Below are positions 25,896 to 35,696 of a stretch of 52,683 nt of DNA, one piece after another; position 1 is the stretch's first letter, and the number at the start of each line of letters is the position of its first letter. The translations under genes were made by a program, and so were the position numbers. The notes below the pieces were generated by a model. The model worked only from the letters and a program-made list of their open reading frames with translations, had not been told where the DNA came from and did no database searches. The stretch is from Candidatus Cacconaster merdequi (lineage in GTDB: Bacteria; Bacteroidota; Bacteroidia; Bacteroidales; UBA932). Location of the stretch: positions 1 through 52,683 of the forward strand of contig JAGHVK010000046.1 in assembly GCA_018064345.1 (NCBI GenBank), read 5' to 3'.

Positions 25896-27008
25896 ATGAT
25901 ATTCCTTCTGGACTCACACTGTGATGCCCCTTTGATGCTTGCCAAAGGGGCTGATTTCGAGAAAAAAGTAGAACAAGGCTTCGTCCCTGGATCATTTCCG
26001 ATAACACATATCGATTATCCCCGGATGAAGAAAGGTGGCGTGAACGGAGCGTTCTTCGCCATATACACTTCAAATTCCCTCGCTCCGGACGAATCCACAC
26101 GCAGGGCTTTCGAACTCGTTTCGAAGGTCTATGATTCGGTGGAGAACAGTCCCGGCAAGGTGGCATTTGCCACAACACCTTCACAGGCAAGGCGCAATGC
26201 CCGAAATGGCCTGATATCAGTATTCCTCGGTATGGAGAACGGCGCACCGATTCAGAACGACCTCTCATTGCTGCGTATGTTCCACAGGCTCGGGATCCGC
26301 TATCTTACACTGACACACGCCCGCAGCAATCAGATTTGCGATTCCTGCACTTCCCCTGAACCTGTATGGCACGGTCTCAGTCCTTTCGGCAGGGAGGTTG
26401 TCGCTGAATGCAACAGGCTTGGAATAATGGTGGACGTATCACACATATCGGATGAATCTTTCTGGGATGTGATAAAGTATTCCAAGTCACCGGTAATCGC
26501 GTCTCATTCCTGCTGCCGCGCACTGTGCAACCACCCGCGCAACCTTACCGATGAAATGATAAAGGCCATTGCTCATAAGGGTGGGGTGGTTCAGATAAAT
26601 TTCTATCCTAAGTTCCTGTCGGAAGAGTACGGAAAAGCGGCCATAGGCCTGGATGACAAGTTGGAAGAAGCTGATTATGCCTGGAGGGAGGATTCGTCGA
26701 ACCCTCAGTTGCAAGCCAATCTTCAGAAGGCGTATGAAGAGTATGCCGCTGTTCCTCGTCCTTCTTACAAGGTGATTGTGGACCATATCGAACACGTAAT
26801 CAAGCTCGTCGGGGTGAAGCACGTCGGCATAGGGAGTGATTTCGACGGCATAGAGTTCGGTCCGAAAGGCCTGGAGGACATCAGCAAGATGCAGAAGATA
26901 ATCATAGAACTGCGCAAGCGGGGCTATTCGGAATATGATATCAAACTCATCGCGGGCGGTAATTTCCTGCGCGTGATGGAAGCAGTACAGAACCCTAATC
27001 TTGAGTGA
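25896..27008 (+). CDS. Membrane dipeptidase (peptidase family M19)
   Basis: A 370-residue renal-dipeptidase-like zinc hydrolase. The N-terminal DSHCD gives the HxD zinc ligands (His8, Asp10); LGMENG carries the bridging Glu, and VDVSHISDESFWDV and ASHSCCRALCNHPRN the remaining His ligands. GIGSDFDG is the C-terminal family motif. The ATG at 25896 starts right at the beta strand before HxD. No signal peptide is visible, so it is likely cytoplasmic. It ends 3 nt before rhaB and so appears to be the first gene of the rhamnose operon, an unexpected partner; its natural dipeptide is unknown. Confidence 0.9.
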   Translation: MIFLLDSHCDAPLMLAKGADFEKKVEQGFVPGSFPITHIDYPRMKKGGVNGAFFAIYTSNSLAPDESTRRAFELVSKVYDSVENSPGKVAFATTPSQARRNARNGLISVFLGMENGAPIQNDLSLLRMFHRLGIRYLTLTHARSNQICDSCTSPEPVWHGLSPFGREVVAECNRLGIMVDVSHISDESFWDVIKYSKSPVIASHSCCRALCNHPRNLTDEMIKAIAHKGGVVQINFYPKFLSEEYGKAAIGLDDKLEEADYAWREDSSNPQLQANLQKAYEEYAAVPRPSYKVIVDHIEHVIKLVGVKHVGIGSDFDGIEFGPKGLEDISKMQKIIIELRKRGYSEYDIKLIAGGNFLRVMEAVQNPNLE

Positions 27009-27011
27009 TAT

Positions 27012-28481
27012 ATGAATTTCCTGGCATTCGACCTCGGCGCCACTTCAGGGCGCGCAATAATCGGGACCTTGGAGCAGGGTACTCTCCGTCTCGACGAGAT
27101 ACACCGTTTCCCGAACCACATCATAAAGGTCAACGGGCATTTCCATTGGAACATCTTCTCTCTCTATGAAGAGATTCTCGAAGGCCTGAGGAAGGCTGCC
27201 GCTGCGGGAGTTGAGATTTCGTCGATAGGTATCGACACCTGGGGCGTGGATGTGGCTTTCACAGGCTCTGACGGTGCCATCCTCGGACTTCCGTACAGTT
27301 ATCGCGACCCTCATACTGAAGGGGTTCCGGAGGAATTTTTCGAAAAGTGCATCTCAAGGGATGAACTGTACGGCCGTACCGGAATACAGGTGATGAATTT
27401 CAACACTCTCTTCCAGCTATATGCTATGAATCGTGACGGAAGCAGCCAGCTGAAGGCAGCGGAGAAGATTCTGTTCATCCCTGACGCTCTGTCGTATCTT
27501 CTTACAGGAAAGATGGTTACAGAATATACCATTGCCTCCACCTCGCATTTCCTCGATCCGCGTTCGAAGAAGCTGGACACACAGTTGCTTGCGAGTGCGG
27601 GAGTGGATGCCGGAAAATTCTCCCCGATTGTATTCCCGGGTCATAGAACAGGTACTTTGAGACCTGAGATAGCCCGTGAATGCGGTTTGCCTGAACTTCC
27701 GGTGGTGGCAGTAGCCGGACACGATACGGCTTCAGCTGTGGCTGCCGTACCTGCCCTGACGGAGCATTTCGCATACCTTAGTTCCGGCACGTGGTCCCTT
27801 ATGGGCATTGAAACCAAGGAGCCTGTCCTCACTCCGGAGGCTGCCAAAGCCAACATAACCAATGAGGGAGGTGTGGAAGGAACGACCCGTTTCCTGAAGA
27901 ACATCACCGGTATGTGGATAATAGAGAACTTGCTTTCTGAGTGGAAGAAGGCCGGGAAGTCATATTCGTACGCCGACCTCGCTCCATTGGCCGAATCCGG
28001 CAGGAGGTTCTGCACCTTCATCAATCCGGACGACCCGTCATTCGCCAATCCTGCATCAATGCAGGCGGCCATCGATTCGTATTGCGCGGCTACAGGGCAG
28101 CAGAAGCCTGACAGTCATGGTAGTTATGTCCGTACCGTGTTCGAGAGCCTTGCTCTGAGGTACAGGCAGGTGCTCGAACTCATAGAGAAGACTGCAGGAT
28201 TCCCTGTCGAGGTTCTGCACATCATAGGCGGTGGCTCGAAGAACGCCCTTCTCAATCAGTTCACGGCAGATGCGACAGGCTGCACCGTTGCTGCCGGACC
28301 TTCCGAGGCTACAGCCATCGGCAACGTGATGCTTCAGGCATACTCCGCCGGGGTTGTGGACAGTCTTGCGGCGATGCGGAAGGTTATTTCCGACTGTGTG
28401 GAAGTTGAAAGATTCCAGCCGCGTGACACAGAGCAGTGGGATGCTGCCTATGAAAAATACCTTGAAAGAACAGATAAATAG
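27012..28481 (+). CDS. rhaB: L-rhamnulokinase
   Basis: A 489-residue FGGY-family sugar kinase that phosphorylates L-rhamnulose to L-rhamnulose-1-phosphate. The N-terminal FLAFDLGATSGRAIIG is the ATPase phosphate loop. GIDTWGVDVAF (around 74-84) and LSSGTWSLMGIE are typical of RhaB, and IIGGGSKNALLNQFTADATG is the adenosine-binding motif. The length equals E. coli RhaB (489). It lies 3 nt after the dipeptidase and 8 nt before rhaA. Confidence 0.97.
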   Translation: MNFLAFDLGATSGRAIIGTLEQGTLRLDEIHRFPNHIIKVNGHFHWNIFSLYEEILEGLRKAAAAGVEISSIGIDTWGVDVAFTGSDGAILGLPYSYRDPHTEGVPEEFFEKCISRDELYGRTGIQVMNFNTLFQLYAMNRDGSSQLKAAEKILFIPDALSYLLTGKMVTEYTIASTSHFLDPRSKKLDTQLLASAGVDAGKFSPIVFPGHRTGTLRPEIARECGLPELPVVAVAGHDTASAVAAVPALTEHFAYLSSGTWSLMGIETKEPVLTPEAAKANITNEGGVEGTTRFLKNITGMWIIENLLSEWKKAGKSYSYADLAPLAESGRRFCTFINPDDPSFANPASMQAAIDSYCAATGQQKPDSHGSYVRTVFESLALRYRQVLELIEKTAGFPVEVLHIIGGGSKNALLNQFTADATGCTVAAGPSEATAIGNVMLQAYSAGVVDSLAAMRKVISDCVEVERFQPRDTEQWDAAYEKYLERTDK

Positions 28482-28489
28482 ATATTACA

Positions 28490-29743
28490 ATGACTGCTAA
28501 ACAGATTGAACAGAATTACGCTGCCGCCAGGGAGCGTTATGCAGAAATCGGGGTCGATACCGATGCTGCGCTCAAATCACTTGATGCCATCTCACTTTCT
28601 CTCCATTGCTGGCAGACAGATGATGTCCGAGGCTTCGAGAATCCTGACGGTGAACTCTCAGGAGGAATACAGGCAACCGGAAACTATCCGGGAAGAGCCC
28701 GCAACATCGAAGAAGTGCGTGCCGACCTCGAAAAGGCCAAGTCACTCATTCCGGGCCGCCACAGGGTGAGCCTCCACGCCATATACGGTGACTTCGGAGG
28801 AAAATTCGTGGACCGTGACCAGATTGAACCTGCCCACTTCCAGAGCTGGATTGACTGGGCCAAGGCAAATGACCTGAAACTTGACTTCAACTCCACAAGT
28901 TTCTCTCATCCGAAGAGTGGAGACATGTCTCTTGCACATCGTGACAAGAGCATACGTGACTTCTGGATCGAGCATACTATCCGCAGCCGCAGGATTGCCG
29001 ATGAGATGGGCCGTCAGCTGGGCAGCAAGGCGTGCCACAACCTCTGGGTACACGACGGGTCGAAAGACATTACCGTGGACCGCTATCTTTACAGGCAGAA
29101 CCTCAAGGATTCCCTTGACAAGATATTTGCAGTGAAGTGTCCGAACGTGAAGGATGCTGCCGAGTGCAAGCTTTTCGGAACAGGGCTTGAGAGTTTCACG
29201 GCCGGTTCGCACGAGTTCTATATGGGCTATGCCGTGAAGAACGGAATTATGGCCACTATGGATATGGGCCACTTCCATCCGACTGAGGAGGTTTATGACA
29301 AGATTTCAGCACTTCTTCTCTTCACGAATGAGATAATGCTCCACGTTTCACGTCCTGTACGCTGGGACAGCGACCACGTTGTGATTCTCAACGATTCGCT
29401 CACTATGCTCGCGCAGGAGATTGTATGGGCCGGCGCCCTTGACCGCGTGAATTTCGGCCTCGACTATTTCGATGCATCGCTCAACCGTATCGGTGCATAC
29501 GTAATCGGCTCACGTGCAACACAGAAGGCGTTCCTTCAGGCTCTTCTTTCACCTATTGCCAAGCTGAGGGAAGCTGAGGCAGGTGAGCACTACTTTGAAA
29601 GGCTCGCTCTGCTGGAAGAAGCCAAATCCCTTCCTTGGAACGACGTCTACAACTATTTCTGCCATACACACGGAGTACCTGTCGCTCAAGATTACATCGC
29701 CGATATACAGAAGTACGAGCGCGACGTACTTTCAAAAAGATAA
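28490..29743 (+). CDS. rhaA: L-rhamnose isomerase
   Basis: A 417-residue enzyme that converts L-rhamnose to L-rhamnulose, nearly the same length as E. coli RhaA (419). Family stretches include SLSLHCWQTDDVRGFE, LDFNSTSFSHPKSGD and TMDMGHFHPTEEV; the last provides metal-binding residues. SRPVRWDSDHVV also matches. It sits between rhaB and rhaT with gaps of 8 and 6 nt, so the three are cotranscribed. Confidence 0.98.
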   Translation: MTAKQIEQNYAAARERYAEIGVDTDAALKSLDAISLSLHCWQTDDVRGFENPDGELSGGIQATGNYPGRARNIEEVRADLEKAKSLIPGRHRVSLHAIYGDFGGKFVDRDQIEPAHFQSWIDWAKANDLKLDFNSTSFSHPKSGDMSLAHRDKSIRDFWIEHTIRSRRIADEMGRQLGSKACHNLWVHDGSKDITVDRYLYRQNLKDSLDKIFAVKCPNVKDAAECKLFGTGLESFTAGSHEFYMGYAVKNGIMATMDMGHFHPTEEVYDKISALLLFTNEIMLHVSRPVRWDSDHVVILNDSLTMLAQEIVWAGALDRVNFGLDYFDASLNRIGAYVIGSRATQKAFLQALLSPIAKLREAEAGEHYFERLALLEEAKSLPWNDVYNYFCHTHGVPVAQDYIADIQKYERDVLSKR

Positions 29744-29749
29744 TACGTT

Positions 29750-30775
29750 ATGGAAATACTTTTAGGACTTCTCATCATCGCTGTCGGAAGTTTCGGACAG
29801 TCAAGTTCTTATGTTCCAATCAAGAAGGTCCGCTCCTGGGCTTGGGAATGCTTCTGGCTTGTACAGGGTGTCTTCGCCTGGCTTGTATTCCCTCTGATAG
29901 GAGCGTTCATCGGCCTTCCTGACGGGATGGGCCTTTTCGAACTCTACGGAAAGAGCTCTGTCCTGATGTCAATAGTCTATGGCGCTCTCTGGGGAATAGG
30001 CGGCCTTACTTTCGGCCTTAGTATGAGGTATTTGGGAGTGGCTTTGGGACAGAGCATCGCTCTTGGTACCTGCTCAGCGTTCGGTACTCTGCTTCCTGCA
30101 CTCTTTGCCGGGACTGACCTTTTCCACGGCGAAGGCCTGATTCTGCTTGTCGGTGTGTGCATCACCCTTGCAGGCATCACTGTAATCGGTTTTGCAGGCT
30201 CGTTGAGGACAAAGGGCCTCAGTGAAGAGGAACAGAAAGCCGCAATCAAGGATTTCGCCCTTACAAAAGGCCTTCTCGTGGCACTTCTCGCAGGTGTGAT
30301 GAGTTCCTGCTTCGCACTCGGCCTCGATGCCGGGAGCGGAATCAAGGATGTGGCTCTCAGTGCCGGTGTAGCTCCGCTGTTCGCAGGCCTGCCTGTGATA
30401 CTGCTCGTGACATTCGGAGGCTTCATCACGAATGCTTCATACTGTATCTTCCAGAATATCAGGAACAAGACCTTCAAGCAGTATTTTTCGGTCAGCTGCG
30501 GGGACAAGCTCAACAATATTCTCTTCTGCGCTCTTGCCGGGCTTCTCTGGTACTCCCAGTTCTTCGGACTTGAGGTCGGGAAGAGTTTCCTTGCCGGCTC
30601 GCCTGTCCTGCTCGCATTCTCGTGGTGCATACTGATGTCACTGAACATCATCTTCTCTAACTTCTGGGGGATTGTCCTCAAGGAGTGGAAAGGCTCTGGC
30701 CGGAAGACCATATGCGTGCTTGTAGCCGGACTTCTGATTCTGCTCTTCTCTGTGTTCTTCCCATCGCTGGTATAG
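29750..30775 (+). CDS. rhaT: L-rhamnose/proton symporter RhaT
   Basis: A 341-residue inner-membrane protein with about ten hydrophobic segments that takes up L-rhamnose with protons. GSFGQSSSYVPIKKVRSWAW follows the first helix; SMRYLGVALGQSIALG and GGFITNASYCIFQNIRN are typical RhaT stretches. The length matches E. coli RhaT (344). It lies 6 nt after rhaA. Confidence 0.96.
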   Translation: MEILLGLLIIAVGSFGQSSSYVPIKKVRSWAWECFWLVQGVFAWLVFPLIGAFIGLPDGMGLFELYGKSSVLMSIVYGALWGIGGLTFGLSMRYLGVALGQSIALGTCSAFGTLLPALFAGTDLFHGEGLILLVGVCITLAGITVIGFAGSLRTKGLSEEEQKAAIKDFALTKGLLVALLAGVMSSCFALGLDAGSGIKDVALSAGVAPLFAGLPVILLVTFGGFITNASYCIFQNIRNKTFKQYFSVSCGDKLNNILFCALAGLLWYSQFFGLEVGKSFLAGSPVLLAFSWCILMSLNIIFSNFWGIVLKEWKGSGRKTICVLVAGLLILLFSVFFPSLV

Positions 30776-30784
30776 TCAGTTCCA

Positions 30785-31576
30785 ATGCTTATGTATAACG
30801 ATATTTTCAATGATATCCTTGAACAGGTGTCCGAAATTTCAGGACACCTGTGGAATTATGGATGGGCCGAGCGTAATGGCGGCAATATCTCATACAACAT
30901 TACCGGATGTGCTTCTCTCTTCTGCGAAAGGCCGGCCCTCGGCACTCCGCGGCCGATCGGATTCAAGGTGCCTGAACTTGCCGGAGCATATTTCCTTGTT
31001 ACAGGTACAGGAAAGAGGATGCGCTATGTTTCGAAGTCGCCGCTTGACAATGCTGCCGTGATACGCATCTGTCCTGACCTTGAGCATTATGAGATAGTGG
31101 CGGAGAAGGAGATATTCCCATCTTCCGAACTTCCGAGCCATCTGGCAATACATAATTTCCTCCAAGTGGACAGACCTTCGTACAAGGCTGTGCTTCACAC
31201 ACATCCGATTGAACTGATTGCTATGACGCATAATCGTGCATTCCTTGAGAAGGATGTTCTTACGAAGATACTCTGGAGTATGATACCTGAGACGAGGGCT
31301 TTCTGCCCGAAGGGCCTCGGTGTGGTAAGATATGTGCTCCCGGGTTCGGTGGCCCTGGCCGAAGCTACCCTCGAACAACTGAAGGAGTACGATGTGGTGC
31401 TTTGGGAGAAGCACGGGGTGGTTGCTGTAGGCGAGGACCTCGTGGAAGCGTTCGATATGCTTGACACACTCTCAAAATCAGCCAAGATATATGAAAGCGC
31501 CTGCTCTATGGGATTCGTGCCTGAGGGAATGAGCGACGCTCAGATGAATGAACTGAAAGAAGCTTTCAACCTATGA
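30785..31576 (+). CDS. rhaD: L-rhamnulose-1-phosphate aldolase
   Basis: A 263-residue class II aldolase that splits L-rhamnulose-1-phosphate into dihydroxyacetone phosphate and L-lactaldehyde. Phosphate- and substrate-binding residues lie in AERNGGNISYNI. The zinc site is VLHTHPIELIAMTH (His-x-His), with a later His in WEKHGVVAVG. A catalytic Glu is expected in FPSSELPSHLAIH. An ATG two codons downstream is an alternative start. The stop overlaps the GH78 start (ATGA). No lactaldehyde dehydrogenase or reductase is nearby. Confidence 0.96.
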   Translation: MLMYNDIFNDILEQVSEISGHLWNYGWAERNGGNISYNITGCASLFCERPALGTPRPIGFKVPELAGAYFLVTGTGKRMRYVSKSPLDNAAVIRICPDLEHYEIVAEKEIFPSSELPSHLAIHNFLQVDRPSYKAVLHTHPIELIAMTHNRAFLEKDVLTKILWSMIPETRAFCPKGLGVVRYVLPGSVALAEATLEQLKEYDVVLWEKHGVVAVGEDLVEAFDMLDTLSKSAKIYESACSMGFVPEGMSDAQMNELKEAFNL

Positions 31577-34500
31577 AACGATTGATATTCACACTTTCCG
31601 CTCTTATTGCCGTTATTTCCTGCGCGCCAGTGGACCCTATGGTCGTGGATTTGAAGACCAACTATATGACGAATCCTGTTGGAATCGACGACGCGCACCC
31701 ATCCTTCAGCTGGAGGATGGAGAGCAATCGGTACGGAGTAGCCCAGCAGTCATACAAGGTGACTGTTTCATCACCGGAAAAGGTGGTGTTCGACTCAGGC
31801 ACAGTCCGGTCCGATATTTCAGTGGGTATTATGTACAACGGTGAACCCCTTGAGCCTTGCACACGTTACCGCGTTGATGTGGAAGTCTGGGATTCCGAAG
31901 GAAAGACCTGTGGCAATTCCACTTTCTTCGAGACCGGTCTGATGGGCTCCGGATGGGATGGCGCCCAGTGGATAGGAAGCAAGTGGCCTCATTTCTCGAA
32001 GTACCGTTCGAAGTTCACTCTCGGATATACAGTCAATCTTCCAGAGGGGAGCCGGGAGTCCGATTTCATATTCGGCCACCAGGATTCCCTCAATTATATG
32101 GTTGCATCGTATGTGATTGAACCTGAGCCAGCTTTCATATTGACCCGCATCACAGAAGGAAAGGATACGGTAGAGTTCACCAGCACCTTGAAGCCTGAAG
32201 TGGCGGACGGCAGCCACCGTGTGGAACTTGATGTGGTCGCTCTTGACTACTCGAAAGGTTTCCGTACGGACGTTTATTTTGATGGAAACAAACTCAACGA
32301 TGCACGTATCCTTTCACAGCCTTATCCAATTTCCGTATGGAAACCGTACTGGCGTTTCAACCGTATCGGCTTCTACCAGAAAGAGAACAATCCTGCGACA
32401 TATTCTGATATCAAGGTTACTGAATCTGCCTGGAATACCACTCTTTACGACAGTCAGGCCGTCTATGACGAAAAGGGGGACGGAACGATGCATCTGATTT
32501 CCCCTGCGGATGAAACAGGCGCTCCGATGTTCAGAAAGAGTTTCGAGATCAAGAAGGAAATAAAGTCAGCACGTCTTTATACAACGGCTAAGGGTATTTA
32601 CGAATATTATATCAACGGCAGACGGCTTGCGAACGATTTCTTCAATCCAGGCTCAACTGATTACAGGGTACGCTATTTCTACAATACCTACGACATCACC
32701 CCGTATCTTTCCGATGGAAGAAACGCTGTATGTGCTCAGCTTGGGGCCGGATGGTACAGCGATTTCACCGGATTCCCTACATCCTGGCAGGACCAGTACG
32801 GAACACAACTGGCTCTTCTTGCAAAGATAGTTGTCACCTATAAGGATGGTACGAGCGAAGTTATATGCAGCGACGGAAGCTGGAAAGTGTTTGACGGAGG
32901 TCCGATTACAAGCGACAGCTTCCTCAATGGAGAGGATTATGACGCAAGGAGGGAAGTCAGGGGATGGAGCGAAGCCTCCTTCGACGATTCCGCCTGGGAA
33001 AATGCCGCCATTGCAGAAAAACCTGCTGATACTGTCCGGATTACAAGCTATACAGGCAGTCCGGTGCAGAACAATATGACTCTTACTGCGCAGAGCGTAA
33101 GCGAGCCTGCACCGGGAGTATTCGTCTATGATATGGGGCAGAATATGGTGGGTGTGCCTTCAATCACTCTCAAGGGAAAGGAAGGCCAGGAGATAACCAT
33201 ACGATATGGAGAGATGATCTATCCTGAAATCATCCCTGAAGACCCGCTGCCACCTCTTACCAAAGAGGACTACATCGCCTGCAAAGGTTTGCCTTACACA
33301 GAGAACTACCGTGGTGCTCTCTCTACCGACCACTATATCTGCAAAGGAGAAGGCGTAGAGACCATACAGCCTCACTTTACATTCCACGGATATCGCTATA
33401 TCGCACTCTACGGCCTTGACAAGGCTCTTCCTCTGAAAGATGTGAAAGGCCTCGTGCTTGAATCAATCGGGGCGCAGACAAGCGGTTTCAATACATCCGA
33501 TGCCAATGTGAACAAGCTGTACAGCAATATAGTATGGGGACAAAGATGCAATTTCCTCTCCATACCTACCGACTGCCCTCAGCGTGACGAACGTTTCGGC
33601 TGGACAGGGGACGCACAGGTCTTTTCACGTGCCGCCACTTACAATATGAATGTGGCTCCATTCTTCCATAGATGGTTCTACAATCTGCGCGATACGCAGG
33701 CAGAAAATGGAAGTTACTGTGATTTCGCTCCTTACGTGGGTGATTCTCCATACGGTGCGAAGCGTGGAGGCGGCTCTCTTGGATGGACTGAGGCGGCCAT
33801 CATCATTCCGTGGCATCTTTACCTCCAGTACGGTGATACGAAAGTCATCGAGGAACAGTATGCATCCATGTCGGCCTATATGGCCTTCCTGAACAACCGT
33901 GCCATCAACTTCATCCAGCCTGGTACAGGCTATGGTGACTGGGTTGCTCTCGAACATACCAATTCCCCTCTCACCAACACTGCATACTATGCCTACGACG
34001 CAATGCTTATGGAGAAGATGGCCTACGCAATAGGCAAGCAGGCCGACGGAGCAAGATACCACGCTCTCTATGAGAATATCAAAGAGGCTTTCAATCGTGA
34101 GTTCGTGGGTGAGAACGGCATTACGAAGACAACTGACAATGTCCCTCCTTATACGGAATGGATTGCAGGCGGCTCAGACGGCACTTTCGTGGCGAATACT
34201 CAGACTTCTTACGCTCTTCCTCTTCAGGCCGACCTCTTCAATGAAGAGAACAAGCCTCTTGCCGTTAGGAATCTCGTAGATAACGTGGCTGCCCACGACT
34301 ATACTCTCACCACCGGATTCATCGGCACTCCGTACATTACTCTGGTACTCTCTGCAAATGGGCATAATGACGTCGCTTACAAGCTCTTCGAGCAGACAAA
34401 CTATCCGTCATGGCTCTATCCTGTACTTCAGGGGGCCACTACCATGTGGGAACGCTGGAACTCCTACACAATAAAGAGAGGCTTCGGAATGGTGGATATG

Positions 34501-34866
34501 AACTCCTTCAACCACTATGCATTCGGTGCCATTGAAGAATGGATGATGAGCTATATGCTCGGAATCATACCTGATGAGAGCGAGCCCGGCTACAAGCATT
34601 TCAAACTCGCACCTTGCCCGGGTGGAACCTTCGAATATGTACGCGGCCATTTTGATTCGGTCTATGGGCGTATCGAGAGTGGATGGAAGAAGATTGACGG
34701 CGGTTATGAGTACTCATTCACAGTTCCTGCCAACACTTCAGCTGACCTGACGCTCGATGTACCTGAAGGCTCTCAGATGCATTTCTCACTCGGAGGGGAA
34801 TATGTCATAGAGACTCTCGGTAAAGTAATCCTTCCCGCAGGGAAGTATATTGTTGCCGTAAAGTAG
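31573..34866 (+). CDS. Alpha-L-rhamnosidase lipoprotein (GH78)
   Basis: A 1097-residue lipoprotein; the signal peptide ends IAVISC with Cys17, so it sits in the outer or inner membrane facing the periplasm or outside. It releases L-rhamnose from rhamnosides, feeding the rha genes. The N-terminal beta-sandwich domains (MTNPVGIDDAHPSFSWRM) are those of bacterial rhamnosidases. The catalytic (alpha/alpha)6 barrel holds DCPQRDERFGWTGDAQ (667-682), with Glu673 the likely general acid. The C-terminal part (ARVSMGGTFE-like beta domain, 1010-1097) is also typical. The start overlaps the rhaD stop, confirming a role in the same operon. Confidence 0.95.
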   Translation: MKRLIFTLSALIAVISCAPVDPMVVDLKTNYMTNPVGIDDAHPSFSWRMESNRYGVAQQSYKVTVSSPEKVVFDSGTVRSDISVGIMYNGEPLEPCTRYRVDVEVWDSEGKTCGNSTFFETGLMGSGWDGAQWIGSKWPHFSKYRSKFTLGYTVNLPEGSRESDFIFGHQDSLNYMVASYVIEPEPAFILTRITEGKDTVEFTSTLKPEVADGSHRVELDVVALDYSKGFRTDVYFDGNKLNDARILSQPYPISVWKPYWRFNRIGFYQKENNPATYSDIKVTESAWNTTLYDSQAVYDEKGDGTMHLISPADETGAPMFRKSFEIKKEIKSARLYTTAKGIYEYYINGRRLANDFFNPGSTDYRVRYFYNTYDITPYLSDGRNAVCAQLGAGWYSDFTGFPTSWQDQYGTQLALLAKIVVTYKDGTSEVICSDGSWKVFDGGPITSDSFLNGEDYDARREVRGWSEASFDDSAWENAAIAEKPADTVRITSYTGSPVQNNMTLTAQSVSEPAPGVFVYDMGQNMVGVPSITLKGKEGQEITIRYGEMIYPEIIPEDPLPPLTKEDYIACKGLPYTENYRGALSTDHYICKGEGVETIQPHFTFHGYRYIALYGLDKALPLKDVKGLVLESIGAQTSGFNTSDANVNKLYSNIVWGQRCNFLSIPTDCPQRDERFGWTGDAQVFSRAATYNMNVAPFFHRWFYNLRDTQAENGSYCDFAPYVGDSPYGAKRGGGSLGWTEAAIIIPWHLYLQYGDTKVIEEQYASMSAYMAFLNNRAINFIQPGTGYGDWVALEHTNSPLTNTAYYAYDAMLMEKMAYAIGKQADGARYHALYENIKEAFNREFVGENGITKTTDNVPPYTEWIAGGSDGTFVANTQTSYALPLQADLFNEENKPLAVRNLVDNVAAHDYTLTTGFIGTPYITLVLSANGHNDVAYKLFEQTNYPSWLYPVLQGATTMWERWNSYTIKRGFGMVDMNSFNHYAFGAIEEWMMSYMLGIIPDESEPGYKHFKLAPCPGGTFEYVRGHFDSVYGRIESGWKKIDGGYEYSFTVPANTSADLTLDVPEGSQMHFSLGGEYVIETLGKVILPAGKYIVAVK

Positions 34867-34894
34867 GAAAGAATGTCGTGACACCGTGATGGCG

Positions 34895-34905
34895 TTCAAA
34901 ACAGG
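34895..34905. repeat. Partial match to the dispersed inverted repeat
   Basis: TTCAAAACAGG matches 11 bases of the repeat core in the 49-bp gap between the GH78 gene and the PhnP-like gene. It lacks both arms and may be chance. Confidence 0.25.
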
Positions 34906-34915
34906 AGCTGAATCA

Positions 34916-35680
34916 ATGAACAGGATAACTTTTTGGGGTACAGGTACTTCTCAGGGTATGCCGATGATAGGGTGCAGATGCCCCGTGTGCACTTCCACTG
35001 ACACACGTGACAAACGGCTGCGCAGTTCCGCTCTTGTGGATTATTGCGGAAAGAGTTTCCTTATTGATGCGGGACCTGATTTCCGCCAGCAGATGCTGCG
35101 TAGCGGCAGGACCCATATCGATGCCATACTTCTGACCCACCATCACGTGGACCATACAGGCGGCCTCGATGATGTCCGAGCACTCAATTACTTGGAGAAC
35201 AGGTCCTTCCCTGTTTTCTGCGAGAAGCACGTGGAGCAGTCGCTTGAGAAGCAGTTCTACTATGCCTTCTCCGAGTACAAATATCCCGGAGCACCCGAGT
35301 ATGATGTGAGACTCATAACGAGCCTTCCTTTTGATGTGGACGGGGTTGAGGTTGTGCCGATCCGTGCCATGCACTACAAACTTCCGATTCTTGGATTCCG
35401 CTTTGGCGGTTGTGCCTATCTTACAGACGCCAATTTCATCCCCGAATCCGAATTTGAAAAACTGAAAGGTCTGGACATCTTTGTACTCAATACTGTAAAA
35501 AGAGGGAAGCATATATCGCATTTCTCTCTTTCCGAGGCAATTGATGTGGCGAAAAGAGTAGGGGCGAAGCGTACTTTCCTTACTCATCTTTCTCACCTGT
35601 TGCCGAAATACAGCGATTTTGTGGCAGAACTCCCGGAGGGAATAGAGCCTGCATACGATGGACTTGAAGTTGAATTTTAG
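34916..35680 (+). CDS. PhnP-like metallo-beta-lactamase-fold hydrolase
   Basis: A 254-residue cytoplasmic metal hydrolase. GTGTSQGMP starts the fold. GCRCPVC (Cys20, 22, 25) is the structural zinc knuckle known from PhnP, and THHHVDHTGG gives the HxHxDH ligands (His75-His80). The fold and motifs suggest a cyclic phosphodiesterase or related phosphoesterase; no phn genes are nearby, so the substrate is unknown. The ATG at 34916 was preferred to an upstream ATG because the fold begins immediately after it. folB follows. Confidence 0.87.
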   Translation: MNRITFWGTGTSQGMPMIGCRCPVCTSTDTRDKRLRSSALVDYCGKSFLIDAGPDFRQQMLRSGRTHIDAILLTHHHVDHTGGLDDVRALNYLENRSFPVFCEKHVEQSLEKQFYYAFSEYKYPGAPEYDVRLITSLPFDVDGVEVVPIRAMHYKLPILGFRFGGCAYLTDANFIPESEFEKLKGLDIFVLNTVKRGKHISHFSLSEAIDVAKRVGAKRTFLTHLSHLLPKYSDFVAELPEGIEPAYDGLEVEF

Positions 35681-35696
35681 AACCTGTTTTGAAATG
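35679..35696. repeat. Dispersed inverted repeat, half copy in reverse orientation
   Basis: AGAACCTGTTTTGAAATG is identical over 18 nt to the reverse complement of copy 1, but the second arm is lost. It begins in the PhnP-like stop codon and ends with the probable folB ATG. Confidence 0.65.
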
